64,000 bases of DNA from Bathymodiolus thermophilus thioautotrophic gill symbiont (GCF_003711265.1 NZ_CP024634.1:868001-932000); one strand, 5' to 3'. Positions 43,270-52,324 are shown, counted from the first letter of the stretch. Notes: generated from the sequence alone by a model not told the origin. Program-made: numbers and translations.

Positions 43270-45627
43270 ATGGCAAAAATATTACTAGAAGAATACGCTG
43301 AATTCTTAGAAAAAATCACACCCGAAGTAAAAAGTGTCTTAGATGCTACTTTTCAAGAAGCTACGCGTGTGATTTCCCCTGCTGGGTTGAAAGAATATCT
43401 AGATGGGGCAAAGGCGCTTTGTGACTTGGGGCGTGGTAACGATTTGGTGATTATTTATTTAGAGGTAATGCCTCAAATTGCTAAGGAATGTGGCGAAGAT
43501 ATTATTCCTGATTGCGTTACGGCTGCTATGAAAGCATCGTCAATGACTTCTGGTGAAGTGATTGGATTGTTGTTGTCGAATTTGCCTGTTGTGGCTAGGC
43601 ATTTAGGCGATGCGCAATTGGTGCGAGGTTATTTAACGCTTATTCATCAGCTGGCATCAACGGCTGCGCGTGGTTTGCGTCCGATGTTGTTGCATATTGA
43701 TGAATTGTTGTCTAAATTAACATTAAGTGGCTTGCGTCGTTGGGCAAATTTTGGTGCCAAGGCTTATCGTCGAGATTTTAATAATTTAACAGCTTATTTT
43801 GCGCTTGAATCGGCGGATTCTCGTGCGATGTTGGAAAAAGAAAGGCGTGGCGTGCTGTTTGTTAGGGTGCAGCGAAAACTTAATTTTTATCTGCGTGCTT
43901 TATGGGGTCGTGATTTTTTCATTCGTCCAACGGGGGCAGACTATACCGATTTTCGCCCTTATATTGAAGACCGTATTTTTTATGTGCCTGATGCGCTTGA
44001 TGACACAACAGTTGATGGAATGGCCATTGAAGGGCTAGAAGTTTATCGTGCTACTGTGGCACATATGGCCTCTCATTTGATGTACACCAGTCAACCAATG
44101 TCTGCCGAGCAATTGTCACCTGCACAAATGTTTTTCATTGGTTTATTAGAAGATGCGCGTGTGGAATATAAGGCTGTGCAAGCCTTTCCGGGGCTGAAAA
44201 AATTGTGGTGTTCATTGATGAAATTACAACATGAAGAGCCTGCCGAGCATCCTACTATGGCAGTTTTGGAAAACTTTGCATTGCAATTATTAGACGACAG
44301 TGTTGTTGGAAAAGATGCGCAGTTAAATGCATTTGCCAAAAAATTCCACGCTGAAATTGAAGCCAATCAAGACGACAATCATTTTGCTTGGCTAATGGGT
44401 ATCGAGTTATACAATTTATTTGCAGGCAAAAAAGCCGTGCCAAGTCTGAGAATTTTAGAGCGTTATCGCATTGATTATCGTGATGACAATCGCATTGTTT
44501 GGCATTATGAAGATATTAATTGGGACATGGGTGTTGAATATATGGCTGCCAGCCAGAAGCAAACCCGATACAAAGTTAGTCCATTGATGATGGCACACGA
44601 AGTGGATTGTGAATTGGCAGGTGATGATGCACAAGAGATTTGGACTTGCACCGATTTAATGCGCACCTATGAAGACGATTTAACCGATGACGCTCAATCC
44701 TTCAACGAAACCATGGGCAAAGAGCCAATTTCTGACCCCTTCCATTATCAAGAATGGGATTATCAAATCCAATTACACCGCCCCGACTGGGTAACGATTT
44801 ACGAGCGCCGAGCACCCAAAGGTAACGCTGAAGATATTGAAGATATTTTGACCGAATACAAGCCAATTGCACACCGTATTCGCCAAATTATTGACCTCCT
44901 CACACCCGCAGGCGTACAACGCCAGCGAGGTATGGAAGATGGCGATGAAGTAGATATTAACGCTGCCATTGACGCTATGATTGCTATTCGCATGGGCGAG
45001 CAACCTAATCCAAGAATTACTATGCGTAATGTCCTTAATACTCGAGATTTGTCAGTCGTTGTGCTATTAGATTTATCAGAATCCACCAACGAAACCATGG
45101 CAGGATCAGACAAAACTGTTCTACAACTCACCCGAGAAGCAGCCACTTTAGTCGCAACTGCCATCGAAGGCATTGGCGACCCATTCGCCTTACACGGCTT
45201 TGCCTCTGACGGTCGCCACGATGTGCAATATTTTCGCCTCAAAGACTTTAATCAACACTTTGACGACGAAGCCAAATCTCGCCTAGCAGGTATGAAAGGC
45301 GGATTGTCTACCCGTATGGGTGCAGCCCTCAGGCACGCCGGCACACACTTACACAAGCAAAATGAAAAACGCAAACTAATCTTACTCGTTACCGACGGCG
45401 AACCCGCCGACATCGATGAAAACGACCCACAACACCTGCGTTTTGACACCAAAAAAGCCGTAGAAGAACTCTATTCCACCGGCGTCCTAACCTACTGCTT
45501 AACCTTAGACCCTAATGCCGATACTTATGTCAAACGCATTTTTGGTGAAAATAATTACACTGTGGTGGACAATGTTGAGAAATTGCCTGAGCAGTTGCCG
45601 TTGCTTTTTGCGAGTTTGACGGCTTAA
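43270..45627 (+). CDS. cbbO: RuBisCO activase adaptor CbbO
   Basis: CbbO is the von Willebrand factor A-domain adaptor that tethers RuBisCO to the CbbQ ring. The 785 residues have a long helical N-terminal region (~1-580). The C-terminal VWA domain contains the metal-ion-dependent adhesion site: D601-L-S603-E-S605, the Thr in GGLSTRMGAAL and TDGEPADID. ATG 43270 is preferred over an upstream TTG at 43264. The 3' end is 3 bp before a reverse-transcriptase gene on the same strand, an unusual neighbour. Confidence 0.93.
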   Translation: MAKILLEEYAEFLEKITPEVKSVLDATFQEATRVISPAGLKEYLDGAKALCDLGRGNDLVIIYLEVMPQIAKECGEDIIPDCVTAAMKASSMTSGEVIGLLLSNLPVVARHLGDAQLVRGYLTLIHQLASTAARGLRPMLLHIDELLSKLTLSGLRRWANFGAKAYRRDFNNLTAYFALESADSRAMLEKERRGVLFVRVQRKLNFYLRALWGRDFFIRPTGADYTDFRPYIEDRIFYVPDALDDTTVDGMAIEGLEVYRATVAHMASHLMYTSQPMSAEQLSPAQMFFIGLLEDARVEYKAVQAFPGLKKLWCSLMKLQHEEPAEHPTMAVLENFALQLLDDSVVGKDAQLNAFAKKFHAEIEANQDDNHFAWLMGIELYNLFAGKKAVPSLRILERYRIDYRDDNRIVWHYEDINWDMGVEYMAASQKQTRYKVSPLMMAHEVDCELAGDDAQEIWTCTDLMRTYEDDLTDDAQSFNETMGKEPISDPFHYQEWDYQIQLHRPDWVTIYERRAPKGNAEDIEDILTEYKPIAHRIRQIIDLLTPAGVQRQRGMEDGDEVDINAAIDAMIAIRMGEQPNPRITMRNVLNTRDLSVVVLLDLSESTNETMAGSDKTVLQLTREAATLVATAIEGIGDPFALHGFASDGRHDVQYFRLKDFNQHFDDEAKSRLAGMKGGLSTRMGAALRHAGTHLHKQNEKRKLILLVTDGEPADIDENDPQHLRFDTKKAVEELYSTGVLTYCLTLDPNADTYVKRIFGENNYTVVDNVEKLPEQLPLLFASLTA

Positions 45628-45630
45628 TTA

Positions 45631-47220
45631 ATGAGGACTGTATTAGATTTAACAAGCGATAAGGCAAAAGCATTTTTTCTTAATGAAGAAAATTATTGTA
45701 ATGTTAAACTTCCTTCGTATTTTAAATTTAATGATTTACTGAAAGCTATTGATGATGAATACACTCAACTCAAGTCCGAAAAAGAAATCTACAAAACCAA
45801 GAATGAATACCCTAGCAACTTTGAAAATATTAATTACAAATTATTTAGTAACAAAGATGGTAGGTATGCATGGCGTTTATTTCAATTAATTCACCCCGTT
45901 TTGTATGTCTCATTGGTAAACCATATAACCAATGATTGGGACACGATTAAAAAGGCTTTTGATAGATTTAAAGATAATAAAAAAATTATTTGTGCAAGCA
46001 TACCTACTGCAAATCAAAAACAACAAATCAATGCTTGGGTTAAAAATGTAGAGCAGAAGTCCATTGAATTGGCTTTGGAGTATGAGTATTTATTTGAAAC
46101 TGACATTGTTGATTGTTATGGGGCGATTTATACACATTCAATTCCTTGGGCAATTCACACAAAAATAACAGCAAAAGATAAAAGAAAGGACAAACAATAT
46201 ATTGGCAATAAAATCGATATGCTTTTACAAGGTATGAATTACGGACAAACTAATGGCATACCTCAAGGTAGTGCCTTAATGGATTTTATTGCCGAAATGG
46301 TTTTAGGTTATATCGATGAAGAATTAACTAAAAAATTAATAGAATGCGATGATTATCGTATTATTAGATATAGAGATGATTATCGAATATTTACTAACGA
46401 TATAGCAACTGGAAAAAAGATTGTCAAGGAATTATCTAATATTTTGGCTGATATGGGCATGCGTTTAAATAATGAAAAAACCAAAGACTCTAATGATATT
46501 GTTGTGAGTGCAATTAAAGCAGACAAAATGCAGGTTATTATTGACAATCGTCCTGATAGCTACAGCCTGCAACACCAACTTTTGTATATTAAAAATTTAT
46601 CAGAACAATATCCAAATTCTGGGAAATTAATATCCAAATTAGAGGATTTTAGAGTAGCTCTATCTAGGCAGTTAAATTATCAAATAAAAAATAAGAAATT
46701 GCTTTGCATTAGAAGGGGTGGATTGAAGAAAATTAAAAAGTTCAAGCATAAGCAATTAAAAAAACAATTTAAGGTTTTAATTAGTATTTTGACTAGCATC
46801 GCATTAAAAAACCCAAGGTGTTATCCAGTATTTGCTGCAATAGTTGGTGAAATAATTTGTAGCCTTTACAAGGACAATGCCAATCAAAAGGAAGAAATAT
46901 TTGATTTAATTTTTAAAAAATTTGAAAGTGAAGCTAATAGCGAGTTATTGTACTTGTGGCTACAAAGAATTGCTTTAGTTTGTAATGTAACAATTAATAC
47001 CTCCCCTAATAAATTATTAGACAACGCAAAAAAAGTATATGCAAACAGCCCAATTTCTAGTGGTGATTTACCTGATATATGGAACTCTAAAGATTGGCTA
47101 GACCCTGATTTTTGTAATATAATTAAAGATAATGATATTATAAATAAAGAAGTTATGGAGCAATTAGATTGTGTTATTCATAAGGATGAATTAGGTTTCA
47201 ATGGAATTTTCAGTGGATAA
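45631..47220 (+). CDS. Defence-type (Abi/DRT-like) reverse transcriptase
   Basis: This 529-residue RNA-directed DNA polymerase has the motif order of Abi/DRT ('unknown group') bacterial reverse transcriptases. Motif A reads TDIVDCYGAIYTHSIPWAIH, with the metal-binding Asp158; motif B is GQTNGIPQGSALMDFIAEM; motif C is RYRDDYRIF, with Asp249 and Asp250 in YRDD. The second residue after D158 in related proteins is usually followed by F-Y; here it is D-C-Y. No maturase, X/thumb intron signature or retron RNA motif is evident. A helical ~270-residue C-terminal extension may be the effector or oligomerisation part. It starts 3 bp after cbbO and may be co-transcribed with the RuBisCO operon. The exact defence class cannot be fixed by eye. 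Confidence 0.85.
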   Translation: MRTVLDLTSDKAKAFFLNEENYCNVKLPSYFKFNDLLKAIDDEYTQLKSEKEIYKTKNEYPSNFENINYKLFSNKDGRYAWRLFQLIHPVLYVSLVNHITNDWDTIKKAFDRFKDNKKIICASIPTANQKQQINAWVKNVEQKSIELALEYEYLFETDIVDCYGAIYTHSIPWAIHTKITAKDKRKDKQYIGNKIDMLLQGMNYGQTNGIPQGSALMDFIAEMVLGYIDEELTKKLIECDDYRIIRYRDDYRIFTNDIATGKKIVKELSNILADMGMRLNNEKTKDSNDIVVSAIKADKMQVIIDNRPDSYSLQHQLLYIKNLSEQYPNSGKLISKLEDFRVALSRQLNYQIKNKKLLCIRRGGLKKIKKFKHKQLKKQFKVLISILTSIALKNPRCYPVFAAIVGEIICSLYKDNANQKEEIFDLIFKKFESEANSELLYLWLQRIALVCNVTINTSPNKLLDNAKKVYANSPISSGDLPDIWNSKDWLDPDFCNIIKDNDIINKEVMEQLDCVIHKDELGFNGIFSG

Positions 47221-47235
47221 ATAATTTACGAATGA

Positions 47236-47400
47236 AAATTACTATTAATGATTTTTTACACCCATTTAAGAAAAGAGTTTGACAGGGTTGTGTTTAAAAA
47301 TAGAAAATTGGGTGTAATGTTTGAGAATGATAAAGATATATTGAAATTTAAGCTTAATTATCCGCATGCCTTGCTGAAAGACTAGAAAGACGAAGAGAAA
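47236..47400 (+). pseudogene. Remnant of a vapC 3' end plus the start of the following gene
   Basis: AATGATTTTTTACACCCATT (47246-47265) matches the vapC codons for NNFLHPLE near 48066. AAAGAGTTTGACAGGGTTGT matches the codons for KEFDRVV near 48236, with about 150 bases missing between. The next bases give MFENDKDILKFKLNYPHALL (ATG 47317, stop 47383-47385), a truncated copy of the MFKNDKDILAFKPSYPH start of the gene at 48280. So this is a decayed second copy of the vapC-orf junction, lying between the reverse transcriptase and the intact vapBC. The rest of the gap to 47596 shows nothing. Confidence 0.8.
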
Positions 47401-47596
47401 TAAGTTTAAAAAGGCAGGAGCCATTGTTAGGCAGTAATAGAAAATCACCTAAATAAAATTACCTTTAAAAGAGTGAGTCGCCTGATTTGGTAATTTAATG
47501 TTTGTTTTTGCCAAACAAGTTCAAAAATTATTTCTAAAATTAGACTTCCATGCTCCAACTAAAGTGCGAGGAGGTAATCCATACTCCATAATATTT

Positions 47597-47648
47597 TTGT
47601 GCCAATAGCTTGATTTTAGTATATACTTCTGTATATATTTTTAGGAGG
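47597..47648 (+). promoter_or_regulatory. vapBC promoter with overlapping operator-like repeat
   Basis: TTGTGC (47597-47602), 17 bp, TATATA (47620-47625) is a likely promoter. AGTATATAC-TTCT-GTATATATT (47618-47639) is a dyad of two self-complementary GTATATAC-like half sites covering the -10 and the expected start, as expected for repression by a VapB-VapC complex. AGGAGG (47643-47648) is the ribosome site. Confidence 0.55.
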
Positions 47649-47654
47649 TGTAAT

Positions 47655-47885
47655 ATGTTAGCAAAAGTATTTCAATCAGGTAATTCTCAGGCGGTGCGTT
47701 TGCCTAAGGCGATGCGGTTTGATGTAAGTGAGGTGGAGATTGAACGAGTGGGTGAGTCTTTGGTTTTAACGCCTTATAAAAAGCCAGATTGGCAAAAAAT
47801 GAGTGATGCGTTGGATCAATTCAAGGCATTGGATTTTGAATTTGATAGAAATCAGCCGCAGCAAATTAGAGATGATTTGTTTTGA
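47655..47885 (+). CDS. vapB: Antitoxin VapB (SpoVT/AbrB fold)
   Basis: This 76-residue antitoxin has an N-terminal swapped-hairpin DNA-binding domain: MLAKVFQSGNSQAVRLPKAM, then VEIERVGESLVLTP. The C-terminal stretch (DQFKALDFEFDRNQPQQIRD) is the kind of extended acidic/aromatic segment that wraps the toxin. ATG 47655 follows AGGAGG; an upstream in-frame start at 47610 would read through the promoter and is rejected. It is followed at once by the PIN-domain toxin. Confidence 0.9.
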   Translation: MLAKVFQSGNSQAVRLPKAMRFDVSEVEIERVGESLVLTPYKKPDWQKMSDALDQFKALDFEFDRNQPQQIRDDLF

Positions 47886-47890
47886 TTTAT

Positions 47891-48283
47891 ATGTTGGACA
47901 CCAATATTATTTCTTATTTGATTAAAAGTCATGATGAGATGTTGGTGCGTAAATTTGAGGTGGTGTCGCAGTATGATTTGGTTGTGATTTCTTCTATTAG
48001 TGTTGCTGAATTGCGTTATGGTGTGAAGAAAAAGCAATCAAAAAACTTAGAAACGGTTGTTAATAATTTTTTACATCCGCTTGAACAAAAAGACTTTGAT
48101 GAATCATCGGCAATTATTTATGGGGATATTCGTGTTGATTTGGAAAAACGAGGTAGGGTTATTGGTGCGTTGGATATGTTAATTGCCGCACATGCAAAAA
48201 GTTTAGGCGCTACTATTGTTACTAACAACACTAAAGAGTTTGATAGGGTTGTGGGTTTGAAGGTGGAAAATTGGGTGGTATGA
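47891..48283 (+). CDS. vapC: Toxin VapC (PIN-domain ribonuclease)
   Basis: VapC toxins are Mg-dependent RNases that cut tRNA or rRNA. The 130-residue product has the PIN acidic quartet: Asp in MLDTNIISYL, Glu in SSISVAELRYG, Asp in GALDMLIAAHAK and the Asp in TNNTKEFDRV. All appear intact, so the toxin is probably functional. ATG 47891 is 5 bases after the vapB stop; TTG 47882, overlapping vapB, is an alternative. The stop overlaps the next gene by three bases (ATGA). Confidence 0.9.
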   Translation: MLDTNIISYLIKSHDEMLVRKFEVVSQYDLVVISSISVAELRYGVKKKQSKNLETVVNNFLHPLEQKDFDESSAIIYGDIRVDLEKRGRVIGALDMLIAAHAKSLGATIVTNNTKEFDRVVGLKVENWVV

Positions 48284-48537
48284 TGTTTAAGAATGATAAA
48301 GATATATTGGCATTTAAACCTAGTTATCCACATACTTTGCCGCAAGATTGGAAAGATGAAAGCAATCCAACGGTGTCTGAAATCAGTGCGACTTTAGAGA
48401 CTTTGAAAAAAATGTATGCGAATCAAGTTAGGGATCTTCAGCAAAATAGAGTGGATACTGAGATAGGGGAGGAAAATTTGCGTAACATTGCCACTAATTA
48501 TCAATCTATTAAGTCTATTTTATTTCAACCCCGTTAA
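48280..48537 (+). CDS. Small hypothetical protein downstream of vapC (85 aa)
   Basis: I do not recognise this soluble, mostly helical protein (TVSEISATLETLKKMYANQV, then GEENLRNIATNYQSIKSIL). ATG 48280 overlaps the vapC stop, which suggests coupling; the second ATG at 48283 is equally possible. A truncated second copy of its first 20 codons exists at 47317-47385. It ends 3 bp before the thioredoxin-TPR gene. It may be an old neighbour of that gene rather than part of the toxin-antitoxin unit. Confidence 0.6.
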   Translation: MMFKNDKDILAFKPSYPHTLPQDWKDESNPTVSEISATLETLKKMYANQVRDLQQNRVDTEIGEENLRNIATNYQSIKSILFQPR

Positions 48538-48540
48538 ATT

Positions 48541-49419
48541 ATGAGCAATGAGAAAAAACCGTTAATATTTGAGGTTAGTCAAAGTAATTTTGAAGAATTG
48601 GTCATACATAATTCATTACATTTGCCTGTGTTGGTGGAGTTTATGGGCGTATGGTCAGGTCCTTGTATTAAAACAGCGGATGCCATTGCAGAGTTGGCGA
48701 CTGAATTTGCGGGGGCGTTTATTTTTGCTAAGATTGATATTGATGAACAGGATGCGTTAAAGCAGCAATTTGCTATTGTCAATGTGCCTACTCTGGTGGT
48801 TTTTAAAGGGGGTTGTGAGATACAAAGAGAGGAGGGTGAATTACAAACGGAAGCGTTGCGTATTTTGCTTAAACATTATGGTATCTTTAGAAAATCTGAT
48901 GAATTACGCACGCAGGCTAGGCAAAAGCACATGGAGGGCGATACTCAGGCGGCGATTATATTGCTGACTGAGGCAATTTCATCTGACCCTGGTAATACAC
49001 GCGTGGCGTTAGATATGGTGCAAATATTTTTGGACATTGGCGAAGTGGAACAGGCGCGGGGTTTGTTTGGCAGATTGCCAGAATCTGCGCAAAAGAGTGA
49101 GATTGGCTTGTCAATTTCTAGTCAATTTAATTTTCTCCGCTTGGCGCAAAATACTGCTGGTATGGCGACACTTCAAGCTCAGGTGTTAGAATCGCCTGAT
49201 GATTATCAGGCGCATTTTGATTTGGCGGTTTGTTTGTTTTCACAACACGATATTGAGCAAGGGATGGAGAATTTGTTTTTTATTCAAACCAATAGGCCAG
49301 ATTTTAAAGCAGGTGCGGCTCAGGAGATGATTGGGTTAATTTGTAATATACTTGCCAACAGTAATCCAGAAAAAAGTGGGGGATATCGTCGTCGTTTGGC
49401 TAATTTAGTGAGTAAATAA
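48541..49419 (+). CDS. Thioredoxin-TPR chaperedoxin (CnoX/YbbN-like)
   Basis: This 292-residue protein has an N-terminal thioredoxin fold (~1-115) followed by TPR-type helical repeats (~120-290). The active site is WSGPC: the first Cys of the usual C-G-P-C is Ser, so it cannot act as a simple disulfide reductase. CnoX-type proteins also have an altered site and act as holdases that pass clients to GroEL and DnaK. The cis-proline strand VNVPTLVVF is present. The TPR part includes AAIILLTEAISSDPGN and AHFDLAVCLFSQHDIEQGM. Confidence 0.88.
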   Translation: MSNEKKPLIFEVSQSNFEELVIHNSLHLPVLVEFMGVWSGPCIKTADAIAELATEFAGAFIFAKIDIDEQDALKQQFAIVNVPTLVVFKGGCEIQREEGELQTEALRILLKHYGIFRKSDELRTQARQKHMEGDTQAAIILLTEAISSDPGNTRVALDMVQIFLDIGEVEQARGLFGRLPESAQKSEIGLSISSQFNFLRLAQNTAGMATLQAQVLESPDDYQAHFDLAVCLFSQHDIEQGMENLFFIQTNRPDFKAGAAQEMIGLICNILANSNPEKSGGYRRRLANLVSK

Positions 49420-49530
49420 AAATAAGAATCCATTTTCATTCACTCGAAAATTCTTAAATTCAGTCTTATCTTTATCAAGATAAAGTTTAAAGAAATTGTC
49501 AACTGGAGACCCTTGTATTGGGTATAAATA

Positions 49531-51053
49531 TTAACTAGTCAACCCTTAAAAACCACACAACAATTTGATTTATAACAATAAAAAATCAAATACCCATAGA
49601 CAAATCAACCAACTTTTGGTATAACAACACTCTTTTACTGGTCGTTTTACCTAAAAAATATGCTAACCGAATCTTTACCAATATCCACCCAAAACAATTT
49701 ATTCCATTCAGAGCTTTTTTTAATCAATTAGACATCAAAGACCCACTCATTGCACTATCTCACGCCATAGACTGGCAAGTTTTCAATGATGCCTTCACCA
49801 AGCACTATTGCCTTAACAATGGCAGACCCTCAAAACCCATTCGCCTAATGGTAGGCTTGCTTATCCTCAAACAGTTAGAGAATCTATCAGATGAAGTCGT
49901 TATTATGCAGTTTAAAAGAAATCCGTATTACCAATACTTTTGTGGTCACAGTGCTTATATTGCTAATGTAGCTTGTAACGCCACTGAGTTAGTGCATTTC
50001 AGAAAACGCATTGGCGTTAAAGGTTTTAATCTTATCTTTAAAATGAGCGTTGAGTTACACGGTAAAAAAGCACAAGAGTCAACTGCGTTAATTGACACCA
50101 CCGTTCAAGAGAAAAACATCACTTATCCTACTGACGCCAAACTGGCAATTAAGATAATTAATCGCTTAAACAAACTGGCAAAACAACACAGCATCAAACA
50201 GCGAAGAACTTATGTCAAAGAAGTTAAAAACTGTCGTCTTAGCATTCGCCACTTTCGCCATGTCAAAAAGCGTGCCAAAGCCAAAAAAGCCCTTAAAAGA
50301 CTCAGAACCATTGCCAACAAGCTTATCCGTGAACTGCAACGCAAACTTCCAGCCTATTCTTTGTTTGAAATCTATCAAAAAGACTTCTTGTTCTACCAAA
50401 AAGTGCTCGCTCAACAACCTGGAGACAAAAACAAAATTTACGCCCTACATGAGCCTGATGTTTATGTTATTGCCAAAGGCAAAGACCATAAGAAATATGA
50501 ATATGGCAACAAAGTTTCAATCGTCTCTACCAAAGACAGCAACATTATCGTTGGCGTGGCAAGCCATAAAACAAACATTCATGATTCAAAAACACTAGAT
50601 ACAGCCATTGTTCACGCTAACGCTAATCGTATCAAGCCCATTCAGAAGGCAGTATGTGATAGAGGGTATGTGGGTGCAAAAGAAGTATTAGGTGCTGAAA
50701 TCATCTTACTTAAAAAGCCCCTGAAACGAGACAGCCGTTACCAACGAGATAAAAAGCGTAAGTTGTGTAAAAGACGAGCAGCAATAGAACCTATCATTGG
50801 ACATCTTAAAGCAGATTTTAGATTGTCTAGGAATTTACTCAAAGGGCAAGTTGGTGATGAAATTAATGTTTTAATGGCTGCTGTGGCGTGGAATTTGAAA
50901 AAGTGGCTGATTGCCACTGTTATTTTTTTGTCTTTGCAAAAAATTGGTTTGTTTTTTGTGAAAAGGGCGAGGATTTTGTGTGTTATTGTTTGAAAACTGG
51001 TTTGGTTGATTAGGGGTGGTGGGGTTTGGGGTTTTTAAGGGTTGACTAATTAA
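49531..51053. mobile_element. IS5-like insertion sequence (about 1.5 kb)
   Basis: The inverted ends are TAGTCAACCCTTAAAAAC at the left (49536-49553) and its inverse GTTTTTAAGGGTTGACTA at the right (51031-51048). The match extends outward as TTAAC/TTAAT with one difference, giving 22 of 23 bases. CTAG and CTAA at the two edges resemble the YTAR target of IS5 elements but are not identical, so the duplication is unclear. The element carries one transposase gene, broken near its start. Just outside the left end (49425-49530) lie fragments of a family-1 MITE. Confidence 0.85.
49660..50993 (+). pseudogene. IS5-family DDE transposase, frameshifted near the N-terminus
   Basis: ATG 49660 starts a frame reading MLTESLPISTQNNLFHSELF, the expected N-terminus. 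The rest of the transposase (FNQLDIKDPLIALSHAIDW and on) is in another frame, and the two join at a run of seven T (49715-49721). Eight T would give a continuous protein. The main frame from there to 50993 is open and includes NGRPSKPIRLMVGLLILKQL, the first Asp in ALIDTTVQEK, the second Asp in VCDRGYVGAK and the Glu region RRAAIEPIIGHLKADFRLSR. Without slippage, the first usable ATG in the main frame is 49848, which loses about 60 residues. RNA polymerase slippage on the T run could still restore the protein in part. Confidence 0.8.
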
Positions 51054-51161
51054 AGACCAGTTTTCACTTATTTGTAAAAAAAATACAACCAAATAAAATA
51101 TGTTTTTTTTCAAAAAAAATAAACTAAATAATCTGGTGTCTGTATTAAGTATCAACAAAAA

Positions 51162-51195
51162 AATACCCATGCTACTGATTGGTAGCATGGGTATT
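51162..51195. terminator. Strong hairpin between the IS element and the serine-protease-like gene
   Basis: AATACCCATGCTAC (51162-51175) pairs perfectly with GTAGCATGGGTATT (51182-51195) around TGATTG. It is flanked by A-rich and T-rich runs on both sides, so it can terminate in either direction. Outer bases (AGTATCAACAAAAA with TTTTTGTTGCTGATACT) extend the pairing. The flank CAAAAAAAATAAACTAAATA, then ATCTGG, matches the MITE-like repeat at 63.4 kb, so the hairpin may be the core of such an element. Confidence 0.7.
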
Positions 51196-51241
51196 TTTGT
51201 TGCTGATACTAATATTAACTTTATTTAAGTCTTGTGTTAGT

Positions 51242-52324
51242 CTATCGTTCTCCAAAGAATGACCCAAGTATATGTAAAATTTCTTTTCCAAAATTTTCTT
51301 TCCTTTTCCTCTCTTTCTCTTCTTTTCTCTTTTCTTCTTCATTACCAAAAATTGATCTTTTATATTTCCAGCAATAGTTATTATTTTTTTCAGAAGGAAA
51401 GTACCAGTATCTTTCATCACTATACAGAGCCTTTAGGGTAAACACTTCTATGCTATTATTGTGATAATTAACATGCACATAGTCGTCACCAATTTTACCT
51501 TTACGATCGTTTTGACCCCATTTATTCATACGGAGAATAACATCAAATCTATTGCGAGCATTAGTTGCAGTTGTATCTCCCAAGTAAACCCAGTAATAAT
51601 TATGTGTTTTGTCAGAAGGGAAGTACCAATATTTATGGTCTGCACCCAATTGCATAAGTCCAAAATATTCGGTTGTATTATTATATGGGTTGGCATAAAT
51701 ATATAAATCACCAATATTACCCTTTCGCTCGTGCTCATTCCAATGATGCAAATCAACATAAAAATTATTTAACCATTCTCTGGTCTTTGGAAGTCCTAAT
51801 CGAGAGTAAGTGGTCGAAGCGTTGAGGATGCCAAGAAGATAATATTCGTTATTTTCTTCAAAAGTAACGGCACCACCGGTAAAACCGAATATCGCCAAAG
51901 GGTATTTGTCAGCGAACGCTGTTTGCTCTTGTCTTACTGTTGGTATTTTTACGAAACTAATATCGTTCCCAATAATTGCATTATCCAATTCTATGATGCC
52001 TAAATCTTCATTCGCCGTTTTATCTGCTGAAATTTCTTGACTTGGATACTGGTGAACTGCTTTTGCTTTATAGGACTTATCGTTGTGAAAAACTGTGATA
52101 TTGGAACCTACTATGCAATGTTTTGAAGTTATTACTATTTTTCTAGAAAGCAGAGAGCCTGAGCATAGTTTGTCATCATGCTGAATACGAACTTGAAAAT
52201 TAGTGATAGCACCAGCATCGCTAAATTCCTCTGCAAATGCGGGATTTACTGATATGCCAATGAGAATGGTTAGTGTAGATGTTAATTTGTATAACTTTTT
52301 TAAAACATTTTCTTGATAAAACAT
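51242..52324 (-). CDS. Exported trypsin-like protein lacking the catalytic serine, with two C-terminal repeats
   Basis: This 360-residue protein has a signal peptide ending NPAFA (~31) and a chymotrypsin-fold domain (~40-190). His69 (ITSKHC) and Asp107 (NEDLGIIEL) of the triad are visible. The expected GDSGG is GFTGG (147-151), with Thr149 at the serine position, and only 42 residues separate Asp from it (about 90 in trypsin). This suggests an internal in-frame loss that removed the serine region. Two ~65-residue repeats follow (FYVDLHHWNEHERKGNIGD and FDVILRMNKWGQNDRKGKIGD, each with YWYFPS), of unknown fold. The tail is very basic. ATG 52324 has AGGAG upstream; the frame opens at 52333. Confidence 0.7.
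   Translation of the reverse strand: MFYQENVLKKLYKLTSTLTILIGISVNPAFAEEFSDAGAITNFQVRIQHDDKLCSGSLLSRKIVITSKHCIVGSNITVFHNDKSYKAKAVHQYPSQEISADKTANEDLGIIELDNAIIGNDISFVKIPTVRQEQTAFADKYPLAIFGFTGGAVTFEENNEYYLLGILNASTTYSRLGLPKTREWLNNFYVDLHHWNEHERKGNIGDLYIYANPYNNTTEYFGLMQLGADHKYWYFPSDKTHNYYWVYLGDTTATNARNRFDVILRMNKWGQNDRKGKIGDDYVHVNYHNNSIEVFTLKALYSDERYWYFPSEKNNNYCWKYKRSIFGNEEEKRKEEKERKRKENFGKEILHILGSFFGER

Noticed and set aside
45631-47220. Group II intron or retron
   Set aside because: No maturase or HNH domain, no intron boundary structures and no msr/msd-like inverted repeat next to the gene were recognised; the motif set fits Abi/DRT RTs better.
51461-51759. Open frames overlapping the repeats of the protease-like gene
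   Set aside because: They are shadows of the two tandem C-terminal repeats in other frames.
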